Made by a program: the position numbers and the translations under genes. A DNA stretch of 64,000 nucleotides, taken from positions 1 through 64,000 of the forward strand of contig JBLRWO010000003.1 of the NCBI GenBank assembly GCA_047921215.1. The letters are read 5' to 3'. This document shows positions 45,887 through 54,228 of the stretch, in pieces. Origin of the DNA: RECM01 sp047921215. Its GTDB lineage: Bacteria > Bacteroidota > Rhodothermia > Balneolales > Cyclonatronaceae. Position 1 is the first letter of the stretch. The number at the start of each line of letters is the position of its first letter. The notes below the pieces were generated by a model. That model was not told where the DNA came from and did no database searches. It was given only the letters and a program-made list of their open reading frames with translations.

Positions 45887-45940
45887 GTGGTTCGACTGCA
45901 CTCCGCTTCGCTCCGTTGCGCTCACCATGACGGGGTGGGG
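45887..45940 (+). repeat. Dispersed intergenic repeat, further copy
   Basis: GTGGTTCGACTGCACTCCGC and the following bases match the inverted copy at 1308-1330. The end CTCACCATGACGGGG relates to the GCATGACG core seen near 1490. Confidence 0.6.
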
Positions 45941-45945
45941 CGACA

Positions 45946-45995
45946 CAAAAAAAGCCCCTGACATCTCCGTAAACGGTTAAATATCAGGGGCCTGG
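45946..45995 (-). terminator. Rho-independent terminator after tRNA-Phe
   Basis: On the minus strand GCCCCTGAtAT pairs with ATgTCAGGGGC and is followed by seven T residues. It ends about eight bases after the tRNA. Confidence 0.85.
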
Positions 45996-46003
45996 ATTCG
46001 GCG

Positions 46004-46076
46004 TGGGACCGGCCGGAATCGAACCGGCGACACATGGATTTTCAGTCCATTGCTCTACCAACTGAGCTACAGTCCC
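46004..46076 (-). tRNA. tRNA-Phe (GAA anticodon)
   Basis: This is a 73-base tRNA with acceptor GGGACTG/CGGTCCC and discriminator A. The anticodon stem TGGAC/ATCCA encloses CTGAAAA, giving anticodon GAA. The T-arm has GGTTCGATTCC. No CCA is encoded (the next bases read CGC), unlike the tRNA-Leu gene in this window. Confidence 0.96.
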
Positions 46077-46093
46077 TTAAAAAGAACAGAATG

Positions 46094-46101
46094 CAAATAT
46101 A
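46094..46101 (-). promoter_or_regulatory. -7 box for tRNA-Phe
   Basis: On the minus strand TATATTTG ends 18 bases before the tRNA 5' end, an ideal place for a TAnnTTTG element. A TTTG partner is not at the standard distance. Confidence 0.65.
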
Positions 46102-46220
46102 CAGCGGTTTTACCCATAAATGAAAGACGGCAAAGGTAAAAATCAGATTTTCCGTTAATCTGCCGGTGTCCTGGCTTTTATTTCAGCATGCTGGCAGTAT
46201 CCGGGCCAAAACGGGATTCA

Positions 46221-46394
46221 TTTGATGTAGCGATTCATAAGACGTACCGATGTACCGACGTAGCGATGTTCCCAAACCAGATCGAATATCGCCGGGTCGT
46301 TACGTCTCAAGAATCGGATATCAAAAAGTCGCGCTACCAGCCCAATCTGAATCCACTTGATGTAACGATTCATAAGACGTACCGACGTACCGAT
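46221..46394 (+). repeat. Duplicated 35-bp block with octamer runs
   Basis: TTGATGTARCGATTCATAAG plus the following octamers of type GAYGTACC occur at 46222-46272 (four octamers) and again 135 bases on at 46357-46391 (two octamers). They fill the gap between tRNA-Phe and recJ and stop at the recJ stop codon. No gene is seen. Confidence 0.7.
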
Positions 46395-48140
46395 TTACTT
46401 TGAGCCGGCACTTTGGGGTTTCAATGCCTCATCCCCGATTTTAATGTCTTTAAGCCTCATCTGCAGAGATGTGCGGTTGTTCCAGGTGTTTTCTTCGAGA
46501 ACATATGCCAGGTTGAGCCCGCCGGCTGCGCATTCCCGTACTTCCGGCAGGAATTTGTGCATGTTGAACCCGATGGCATCCAGCGGCGCCGTGCCGTTTT
46601 GGGCTACTTTCATCTTCAGGTGCCCGTTGCCAACCACGGTCGGGTTCCCCACTACACGAAGGTTACGGCTTACGAATATGGGTTTAAGGTTCTGAGGTCC
46701 GTAGGGTTCGAACTGGCTCAACTGTTTCCAGAAAATAGGCTTGATGTCACCCAGATTCAGGTCGGCATCGATTATCAGCTCGGGATCCTGCTCGTCGAGG
46801 CCGAGGCGTTCCATTACGATCTCCTCAAACCGCTCCTTGAAGGCATCCAGGTCTTTCGCATCCAGAGTGAGGCCGGCCGCGAACTCGTGCCCGCCGAACT
46901 GAACCAGCAGGTCGTCGCACTCCTTGAGCGCGTTGTATATGTTGAATCCCTTGATGCTCCGGGCCGATCCTTTTACCATGCCATCTACCGTACTGAGCAT
47001 AACCGTAGGGCGGCAGTAGATGTCGACCAGGCGCGATGCCACAATGCCGATCACACCCAGGTGCCACTCGGGGTCGTGCAGCACAACGGCCGATGATTTG
47101 TCCATGTCGTAATGGGAGTCGATGAGTCCCATGGCCTTTTCCATGGTCAGGTTATCGGTATCGCGCCTGCGCATGTTCACGGCCTCGAGTTCTGTTGCAA
47201 AAGTAATGGCCTCGTTCTCCGAATCGGTTATCATCAGTTCAACAGCCAGTTTGGCATCTCCCATCCGCCCGGCGGCGTTGATGCGGGGACCGATCGAAAA
47301 AACGATCTGCGAGGTCGATATCTTTCCGATCCCCATCTTGATATGTTCGGCCAGCACCCTCAGCCCGATCCGCGGATTCGTATTCAGTTTTTCGAGGCCC
47401 AGGCGCATCAGCACCCTGTTTTCATCCACTATGGGCACAATATCGGAGGCGATGGACAGGGCCACCAGGTCGAGGTACTGGTTTGCCGTATCCATGGGCA
47501 GGCCGAGCTCCTTCAGGGTGGCCTGGGTCAGCTTAAAACCTACTCCGGCACCCGACAGGCCATCGAAAGGATAGGTACAGCCGGGTCTTTTCGGATCCAG
47601 TACTGCCACACAGTCGGGGATTTCCGGACCGGCATTGTGATGATCGCAGATGATGAGATCAAGCCCGAGCTTTTTCGCCATTTTGGCCTCTTCAACGGCA
47701 GTGATGCCGCAATCGACCGATACAATCAGCTTCGCACCCGATTTTTTGGCCTCCTCGATTCCATCAATACTGATTCCGTAACCGTCCTTGAACCGGTGAG
47801 GGATATAGTAATCGACCTGTACCCCGAAATTCTTCAGGAAACTGTACATGATGGCGGTAGCGGTGGTACCGTCAACATCGTAATCACCGTAAACAAGCAC
47901 CCTTTCATGATTCCGGATGGCATGGGCAAGGCGGCTGGCCGCTTTTCCCATATCCTTCATCAGAAAAGGATCGTGCATTAACCCGGCGGTGGGCCGGAAG
48001 AAGGCTTTGGCCTGATAAAAGGTGGTAACACCCCGGATGGCGAGAAGCCTGGCGATGGTCTCGGACACGCCGAGCTCACGCCGTAGTCTGGACACAGCTT
48101 CCCCGTCATCAGGTTTTGCATAAACCCAACGGAAAGACAT
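46395..48140 (-). CDS. recJ: Single-stranded-DNA-specific exonuclease RecJ
   Basis: This 5'-3' exonuclease of the DHH family is used in recombination and mismatch repair. It has motif I VYGDYDVDGTTA (about 83-94), VSVDCGI, CDHHNAGPEIPD (motif III) and GGHEFAAGLTL of the DHHA1 domain, followed by an OB-like C-terminal part. The ATG at 48140 gives MSFRWVYAKPDD, the usual N-terminus; a longer frame to 48281 adds a basic leader with no family match. The length is 581 residues. The gene is alone on its strand. Confidence 0.96.
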   Translation of the reverse strand: MSFRWVYAKPDDGEAVSRLRRELGVSETIARLLAIRGVTTFYQAKAFFRPTAGLMHDPFLMKDMGKAASRLAHAIRNHERVLVYGDYDVDGTTATAIMYSFLKNFGVQVDYYIPHRFKDGYGISIDGIEEAKKSGAKLIVSVDCGITAVEEAKMAKKLGLDLIICDHHNAGPEIPDCVAVLDPKRPGCTYPFDGLSGAGVGFKLTQATLKELGLPMDTANQYLDLVALSIASDIVPIVDENRVLMRLGLEKLNTNPRIGLRVLAEHIKMGIGKISTSQIVFSIGPRINAAGRMGDAKLAVELMITDSENEAITFATELEAVNMRRRDTDNLTMEKAMGLIDSHYDMDKSSAVVLHDPEWHLGVIGIVASRLVDIYCRPTVMLSTVDGMVKGSARSIKGFNIYNALKECDDLLVQFGGHEFAAGLTLDAKDLDAFKERFEEIVMERLGLDEQDPELIIDADLNLGDIKPIFWKQLSQFEPYGPQNLKPIFVSRNLRVVGNPTVVGNGHLKMKVAQNGTAPLDAIGFNMHKFLPEVRECAAGGLNLAYVLEENTWNNRTSLQMRLKDIKIGDEALKPQSAGSK

Positions 48141-48455
48141 AATTGTTCTCTTTTTCTTTTTATTAACATGAAGGGAGTCCCGGCTGTCATACCGGCGAAA
48201 CCGCATCGCTGTGTCCGGCGATTTTCTTTTTCGAATTACGCCAATATTAACAAATTTGAGCCAATAAAGGTACTGTAACAATTATCCGCCAATGGCTGAT
48301 CCGATTTCTCTAACCACTATTATTTTACTGATATAGAGTGTTTTTTATGGTGAATCTTACAGAGAATTATTATTCAATTTTCAAGATTTATCATACTCAG
48401 ACTCCCTATTTTTAGTGTCACCAACACAAAAGCCAAAAATATTCTCTTCAGGACC
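48141..48455. other. Divergent promoter spacer recJ / methyltransferase
   Basis: This AT-rich 315-base spacer contains no gene I can support. CAAATTTG on the minus strand (about 48251-48258) resembles a -7 box for recJ, and CTATTTTTAG near 48406 may serve the forward gene. Confidence 0.4.
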
Positions 48456-49583
48456 ATGCCAGATCAACCCTTTGCCGTTTATGCGACCACCTATCCTTCA
48501 CTGGTTTTTTATCTCAGGAAGGAGCTGGAAGCGATCGGGGTATCAGGATGGACTGAGGCCGGGCACGGACTGATCGGTGAGGCCGCTGAACTTGATCTCT
48601 ACAAGCTCATCATTCATTCCCGGCTTGCCCTGCATTTTCACAAAATTCTGTACCGCTTTCCGGCATCGGAAACAGACGATCTTCATAAAGCCTGCCTTAA
48701 TGTCAACTGGACAGAGCTGCTTACACTGCGGCGGAAAATTACGGTGAGGCCTCTGTTCAGCATGAGTGGCAAAGACATTAACGAGGTTACAGAAGCGGTT
48801 AAAGACGGGATTCTGGGTTACTATCTTGAAGAATTCCAGGTTGAACCCGGCGAAGACGACACAAACCCGCCCCTGTCTGTCGGTGTTGTCGTGATGGAAA
48901 ACGATGAAGTCCTGGTAATGCTCGATGCTGTCGGCGAGCCCCTGAGTAACCGGGGGTACCGGATCCGCAAAACAAGCCCGCTTGATGAAGTGATGGCAGC
49001 CGGACTGACCCGGCTTGCGGGATGGGATCCTGAAACTGTTCTAATTAATCCCATGTGCGGGGATGGCATCATCGCCACCGAGGCCGCGTTTATAGCAAAA
49101 AACAAGGCTCCGGCCCTGCAGCGCAAGAACTACGAGATCCTGCACTGGCCCTACTTCCGCAATGCGATGTGGAAGTCCATGCTCGATGATGCACAGCGGC
49201 TGGCCGGAAAAGAGGGTATTGTGGTGGAGGCATCCGATCCCGACGGGCGCGCACTAGACATGGCCCGCCTGAACATCAAGCAGGCCCGCCTTGCCCGAAA
49301 TATTCATATCAAAAAAACCGACCCCTCACGCATTTTCATGCCCGAGCAACGCGGTGTGATACTGATGCATTTTCCCACGCCAAACAGCCACGGAGCCATT
49401 ACCTGGCGCAATATTGAACTGGATGCGCTCATTTCGAAAATGAAAACACTGGCCCCTGAATACCGGCTGGCCATTTTTACTGATGATGCCGTTTTGAAGA
49501 CAAAACTGGCTTTCAAAACACAGAAGGAAATTGAACTGACCTTCAGGGATACTGAATACGAGTTGCTGATCTACCAGTTTTAA
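48456..49583 (+). CDS. THUMP/RlmL-like RNA methyltransferase, divergent
   Basis: The 375-residue protein has a THUMP-like N-terminal region (about 1-160, starting FAVYATTYPSLVFYLRKEL) and a Rossmann methyltransferase domain. SAM-binding motif I is LINPMCGDGIIATEAAFIA at about 196-214, and EPLSNRGYRIRK just before is typical of RlmL/TrmN proteins. Motif IV, normally D/NPPY and catalytic for N2-guanosine transfer, is replaced by MHFPTPN at 304-310. It may therefore be inactive, use another chemistry, or have become an RNA-binding protein. A run of heptamers follows its stop codon. Confidence 0.8.
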   Translation: MPDQPFAVYATTYPSLVFYLRKELEAIGVSGWTEAGHGLIGEAAELDLYKLIIHSRLALHFHKILYRFPASETDDLHKACLNVNWTELLTLRRKITVRPLFSMSGKDINEVTEAVKDGILGYYLEEFQVEPGEDDTNPPLSVGVVVMENDEVLVMLDAVGEPLSNRGYRIRKTSPLDEVMAAGLTRLAGWDPETVLINPMCGDGIIATEAAFIAKNKAPALQRKNYEILHWPYFRNAMWKSMLDDAQRLAGKEGIVVEASDPDGRALDMARLNIKQARLARNIHIKKTDPSRIFMPEQRGVILMHFPTPNSHGAITWRNIELDALISKMKTLAPEYRLAIFTDDAVLKTKLAFKTQKEIELTFRDTEYELLIYQF

Positions 49584-49593
49584 GTTTCCCCAA

Positions 49594-49635
49594 CCTGGCT
49601 CCTGGCTCCTGGCTCCTGGCTCCTGGCTCCTGGAA
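49594..49635 (+). repeat. Heptamer tandem array CTGGCTC
   Basis: The 7-base unit CTGGCTC is repeated five times and closed by CTGG and an A-rich stretch, directly after the methyltransferase gene. Copies are exact, which suggests recent expansion. Confidence 0.9.
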
Positions 49636-49750
49636 AAAGAATGGCATTAACCAGGGAAAAATCCACTTTAAACGTGTTTAAAAAACATTTTTACGGTTTC
49701 CGGTTAATGGTTATAATAATTCTTCGCATTCATCCGGCAAAAAGTTACCT

Positions 49751-51136
49751 ATGCTTGAAACCTTAGAGTCGTTTTCCGAAAGTTTTGCAAACCTGGCCTG
49801 GGGTTTCCCCCTGCTCATTCTGCTGATTGGCGGAGGGCTGTATTTTGTGATCATCTCCCGGTTTCAGCCCTATTTCTATCTTTCTCACAGCCTGAAAATA
49901 CTGACCGGCAAATATGATGATCCCGAGGCCGAGGGCGACATCAATCATTTTCAGGCACTCAGTGCTGCCCTGGCCGCAACCGTGGGCATGGGGAATATTG
50001 GTGGTGTTGCCGTCGCCATAACCATGGGCGGGCCCGGTGCCCTTTTCTGGATGTGGGTCAGTGCCATGGTTGGAATGGCTACCAAATTTTTCACCTGCAC
50101 GCTTTCCATCATGTACCGTGGCAAGGATTCCTCGGGTAAACTGCAGGGCGGACCTATGTATGTAATCATGGAGGGGCTCGGGAAAAACTGGAAACCACTT
50201 GCCGTCTTCTTCAGTGTGTGCGGCCTTCTGGGATGTACCCCCATGTTTCAGGCAAATCAGCTCACCCAGATTCTGCGAACAGAGCTGATCATGCCGCTTG
50301 GCCTTATGGGTGAGTCGCAACTTACCTCCGATTTCATAGTGGGTGTTGTTCTCGCCCTTATCGTCTCCATGGTCATATTTGGGGGAATAAAGCGGATCGG
50401 AACGGTTGCCGCTGCCCTGGTGCCGGCCATGGTTGCCATTTATGTGATGTCGGTTTTATACATCATTTTTGTGAATATCGGCGATGTGCCTGCCTATCTT
50501 TCACTGATTGTAACGGATGCATTCAAGGGTGAATATGTAAACGATTCTGCGGTGTTTGGCGGAGCGGTCGGTGCGGTGATCATCATGGGCGTACGGCGTG
50601 CGGCTTTCTCTAACGAAGCCGGCATCGGAACGGAGTCTATGGCACATGGTGCAGCCAAAACCAAGGAGCCGGTACGTGAAGGGCTTGTGGCCATGCTTGA
50701 ACCGGCCATCGATACCCTCCTGGTCTGTACCATGACTGCACTCGCTATCCTGATGACCGGAGTGTGGACCTCAACCGATGCCGACGGGGTTACGCTTACC
50801 GCCCGGGCCTTCGCCTCCGAGATGTCGTTTGTTGGTATTGCGCTGCTTATCCTCTGCGTAACCATCTTCGCGCTTACCACCATGTTCACCTACTCCTACT
50901 ACGGTACCAAGTGCCTCGGATTCCTGATCGGAGCCGAAAGACAGCACTATTACAACTATTTCTATGTAACGAGTATCGTTCTCGGTTCGATCGCCTCCAT
51001 CGATGCTGTCATCAATCTGCTCGACAGCGCGTTCGCGATGATGGCCATTCCTACCATGCTCTCATCCATCCTGCTGGCCCCCAAGGTGGTAAAGGCAACG
51101 CGAACCTATTTCGCGAATTATAAAGATCTCGACTAA
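49751..51136 (+). CDS. Sodium:alanine/glycine symporter (AGCS family)
   Basis: The 461-residue inner-membrane importer of alanine, glycine or related amino acids is driven by sodium. It has about 11 helices and family motifs GGGLYFVIISRFQPY (near 28) and LAATVGMGNIGGVAVAITMGGPGALFWMWVSA in the first half (near 75), with AFSNEAGIGTESMAHGAA near 285. It is complete. The symporter stands alone and converges with aat. Confidence 0.95.
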   Translation: MLETLESFSESFANLAWGFPLLILLIGGGLYFVIISRFQPYFYLSHSLKILTGKYDDPEAEGDINHFQALSAALAATVGMGNIGGVAVAITMGGPGALFWMWVSAMVGMATKFFTCTLSIMYRGKDSSGKLQGGPMYVIMEGLGKNWKPLAVFFSVCGLLGCTPMFQANQLTQILRTELIMPLGLMGESQLTSDFIVGVVLALIVSMVIFGGIKRIGTVAAALVPAMVAIYVMSVLYIIFVNIGDVPAYLSLIVTDAFKGEYVNDSAVFGGAVGAVIIMGVRRAAFSNEAGIGTESMAHGAAKTKEPVREGLVAMLEPAIDTLLVCTMTALAILMTGVWTSTDADGVTLTARAFASEMSFVGIALLILCVTIFALTTMFTYSYYGTKCLGFLIGAERQHYYNYFYVTSIVLGSIASIDAVINLLDSAFAMMAIPTMLSSILLAPKVVKATRTYFANYKDLD

Positions 51137-51184
51137 ACTGATAGTGACTGCAGGCCTGAATACTGAACCGGCGCGCAATCACAG

Positions 51185-51763
51185 TTAAAATACCGCACGG
51201 ATCTTCAATGCATCCTTCAGGATTTTCTCATAGGCCCGGGAACTGATCTCCACACAGCCGAACCGCCCCAGATGATCTGTATAGAACTGTACATCCCACA
51301 GCACAAATCCCTTGAGCACAAGATGGCGGTGGCAGAACAGCAGCGCAGCTTTCATGGCTTCTTTTTCCGTTTGGAACATACTTTCTGCAAAAAATGCACC
51401 TCCGATGGCCACTCCGTAGAGCCCGCCAACCAGTTTTTCATCCAGATATACCTCAACAGAATGGGCTGATCCCTTTTCATTCAGTGCCATGAACGATTTT
51501 TTCAGATTATCCGAAATCCATGTACTCTCCCTGGCAGCACATCCTTCAATAACACCCTTAAAATCCTTGTTGATTCCGGGAGTAAAACCGGCCGAACGGA
51601 TACTTCGCTGATCTCTTCTGGAAAGACGGAACGTATTGAGCGGAATGATGCCACGCTTCCTGGCCGAGTACCAGTTTACTTCCTCCGCATCTGCCGATTC
51701 GGCCATGGGGAAAATGCCCATCCTGTAAGCCTCAAGAAGAATGGATGATGGTATTATACTCAT
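51185..51763 (-). CDS. aat: Leucyl/phenylalanyl-tRNA--protein transferase
   Basis: This is the N-end-rule enzyme that adds Leu or Phe from charged tRNA to proteins with N-terminal Arg or Lys, marking them for ClpS/ClpAP. The 192-residue chain has the Aat marks EAYRMGIFPMAE (near 10), WYSARKRGIIPL, GGLYGVAIGGAFFAESMF (near 113) and LWDVQFYTDHLGRFGC near the C-terminus. It is slightly shorter than the E. coli enzyme but of normal form for the FCB group. Confidence 0.95.
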   Translation of the reverse strand: MSIIPSSILLEAYRMGIFPMAESADAEEVNWYSARKRGIIPLNTFRLSRRDQRSIRSAGFTPGINKDFKGVIEGCAARESTWISDNLKKSFMALNEKGSAHSVEVYLDEKLVGGLYGVAIGGAFFAESMFQTEKEAMKAALLFCHRHLVLKGFVLWDVQFYTDHLGRFGCVEISSRAYEKILKDALKIRAVF

Positions 51764-51957
51764 AAAAAGCAGCCTGGCTGAATCTGATCAATCCCGGTGT
51801 AGTTCTTTTTAAGATAAGAGGTCAAATTCGTATTTTTAAGTGCGATTTAGAGCGCCCCTGATAGAACGTTTTCCAACCGGCAGCAAGGTTCTGTAAGCGC
51901 TTTTTTCGGCTAATTGGGCGGTATCAATAAAAATATCAATTGCATATACCTTATATT

Positions 51958-53130
51958 ATGACCACTAAAACAGCACCGGAAACATCAGCCGGCTACGATA
52001 AAACGGTATTTGAACTACTCGAGTCGAAAGAGCATGAGCAGGTCATTTTCTGTTCGGACCCCAAGGTGGGACTAAAAGCCATCATCGCCGTGCACAACAC
52101 AACTCTCGGACCCGCTCTCGGCGGTACACGTATGTGGCCCTACAAATCGGAGCAGGAAGCCCTGCTTGATGTACTCCGTCTTTCGCGGGGCATGACCTAT
52201 AAGGCTGCCGTTGCCGGCCTGAACCTGGGCGGGGGCAAAGGGGTGATTATCGGTGACCCCAAAACGGACAAAAAGGAGGCACTCTTCCGTTCATATGGAC
52301 GTTTTGTTGAAGGGCTTGCCGGCCGGTACATCACAGCAGAGGATGTGGGAATTGAAGTACGCGACATGGAATGGGTGCGTATGGAGACCAAATATGTAAC
52401 CGGGATTTCCCGTGCACTCGGGGGCAGCGGCGACCCTTCTACCGTAACCGCACTGGGTTGTTATGTGGGTATGAAGGCCTCGGCCAAAAGAGTGTTCGGC
52501 AACGACTCACTTAAAGGGAAAAAAGTGAGTATACAGGGGGCAGGTCATGTTAGCACACACCTGGCCAACTACCTTCGTAAAGAAGGGGCAAAAATTTATA
52601 TCAGTGATCTGTACCAGGATAAAGTAAATCGTATCGCAACCGAATCGGGGGCCATTCCCGTAGGAGTGGATGAAATCTATGATCTGGATGTGGATATTTT
52701 CAGTCCCTGTGCCCTGGGCGGCATCCTGAACAGTGAAACGATACCGCGGCTTAAATGTCCGATCGTGGCCGGATGTGCCAACAACCAGCTCCTTGAAGAG
52801 GATGTGCACGGACCGATGCTCATTAACAAAAACATCCTGTACGCACCCGACTATGTGATCAATGCCGGAGGCCTTATCAACGTGGCGAACGAGCTGGAAG
52901 GATACAACATTGATCATGCTCACAACCAGGCCATGCGTATTTACGATACCCTGATCGATATTTATCAGCATGCCGAAGAGCAGGGAATACCGACCTATGT
53001 GGCCAGTAACGAGCTGGCACTGCAACGGCTTAAGCAAATCGGCAGGATCAAGTCCATCTATGCATCAAAAAGCAGGTTCTCAGGCCGCCTGGGTGAGTTG
53101 AATATCGGTACGGGAGCCAACAGGCTCTGA
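51958..53130 (+). CDS. ldh: Leucine dehydrogenase (Glu/Leu/Phe/Val family)
   Basis: This NAD-dependent enzyme oxidatively deaminates leucine and other branched-chain amino acids. The ATG at 51958 gives a natural start; a TTG six codons upstream is less likely. The substrate lysines are in GMTYKAAVAGLNLGGGKGVI (K82 and K94 correspond to the two catalytic lysines of Bacillus leucine dehydrogenase). The NAD fold has SIQGAGHVSTHLANYL near 188. The 390-residue length is slightly longer than Bacillus enzymes. It fits metabolically with the BrnQ importer in this window. Confidence 0.92.
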   Translation: MTTKTAPETSAGYDKTVFELLESKEHEQVIFCSDPKVGLKAIIAVHNTTLGPALGGTRMWPYKSEQEALLDVLRLSRGMTYKAAVAGLNLGGGKGVIIGDPKTDKKEALFRSYGRFVEGLAGRYITAEDVGIEVRDMEWVRMETKYVTGISRALGGSGDPSTVTALGCYVGMKASAKRVFGNDSLKGKKVSIQGAGHVSTHLANYLRKEGAKIYISDLYQDKVNRIATESGAIPVGVDEIYDLDVDIFSPCALGGILNSETIPRLKCPIVAGCANNQLLEEDVHGPMLINKNILYAPDYVINAGGLINVANELEGYNIDHAHNQAMRIYDTLIDIYQHAEEQGIPTYVASNELALQRLKQIGRIKSIYASKSRFSGRLGELNIGTGANRL

Positions 53131-53316
53131 AAAATGTCGACCGTTTTCCGTTACTGCCGGTATGGTGCCTTTTAAATGGCAGCATCACCGGCAGATACGG
53201 GTCATCTGAAGTCGCAGGCAACAGATCTGCAGCAATTTCACATCAAACAACCGGGCATTTTTTACCCTTTTTCTGCGTTCTCTTACAGTTATTCCATCAA
53301 ATCCATAACTTCAGGG

Positions 53317-54219
53317 ATGAATAAAAAAGAGAATTATCTGAAAAAGGACCGGATCCTGAAAGCTGTGACCGCCGACAGGTTTTTCAGGATAAGCGTTGTT
53401 AAAACAACAGATGTCGTTAAAACCGCTCAAAAGAAGCATAACCTGTCTCTGATCAGCAGTATTATACTCGGGCGGGCACTCACAGGTGCCATGCTTCTGG
53501 CATCCGATCTGAAAAATGAAGAGCGCCTGTCGCTCCGGATCGAGGGCAGCGGCCCCATTGGTCATCTGATAGCCGAAGCCAACAGCAGCGGCGAAATACG
53601 CGGGTATGTACAGAACCCGGAAGCGCAGCTTGAACTCCGAAATGGGGCTACGATCGGCGATGGTCTCGGGTTGGGCCTGCTTACGGTTTCGAAGGTGCTG
53701 TACAACGAAGCGCGTCCGGTTAACGGAACCGTTGAGCTGGCAAGCGGAAATATCTCCGAAGACCTGGCCTACTACCTTTTGCAATCAGAGCAGATAGCTT
53801 CAGCTGTAAGCATTGATGTGAGCCTCGATAACAAAGGAGTGGTAAATCACGCGGGCGGCGTGCTGATACAGGCACTGCCGGGAGCTCCGGACGGCAAGAG
53901 GGAACTCTTACAGCAGAACCTCAGCGAGATGAATACCATTGCCTCTCTGCTTCGGGATGGACACTACGTGGACGATATCCTGAGAATTGTAACCCGCCCC
54001 TATGAGGTAAAGGAACTGACCCGGTACCCGGTGCACTTCTTCTGCAGATGCAGCAAGGAACGGTTCAAAAATGCACTCTACCTCGTTGACTTTGAAGAAC
54101 TGGCCGATATGGCGAACGAAGGCCACGATCTGGTATGCCACTTCTGCAACAGCAAATACCACATATCCGGTACAGAAATCGACGAGATAGTCCAGGAACT
54201 GAAAATCAAGATGAACTGA
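53317..54219 (+). CDS. hslO: Redox-regulated chaperone Hsp33
   Basis: This cytoplasmic holdase is activated by oxidation. The C-terminal zinc site is HFFCRCSKERF and VCHFCNSKY, that is CxC and CxxC. The N-terminal domain carries GPIGHLIAEANSSGEIRGYV in shorter conserved blocks. The ATG at 53317 with TTCAGGG before it gives a 300-residue protein of normal size; the frame is open from 53176 but that part does not look like family sequence. Its stop lies nine bases from the convergent NYN gene. Confidence 0.95.
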   Translation: MNKKENYLKKDRILKAVTADRFFRISVVKTTDVVKTAQKKHNLSLISSIILGRALTGAMLLASDLKNEERLSLRIEGSGPIGHLIAEANSSGEIRGYVQNPEAQLELRNGATIGDGLGLGLLTVSKVLYNEARPVNGTVELASGNISEDLAYYLLQSEQIASAVSIDVSLDNKGVVNHAGGVLIQALPGAPDGKRELLQQNLSEMNTIASLLRDGHYVDDILRIVTRPYEVKELTRYPVHFFCRCSKERFKNALYLVDFEELADMANEGHDLVCHFCNSKYHISGTEIDEIVQELKIKMN

Positions 54220-54228
54220 TCACCGCGG

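Noticed and set aside
46188..46403. 71-codon frame between tRNA-Phe and recJ
   Set aside because: It is produced by the duplicated octamer block and overlaps the recJ end.
46413..47981. Two long plus-strand frames opposite recJ
   Set aside because: They are antisense to conserved recJ motifs and show no independent family signal.
53176..53316. 47-codon extension of Hsp33
   Set aside because: It is not family sequence; ATG 53317 has a suitable upstream purine-rich site.
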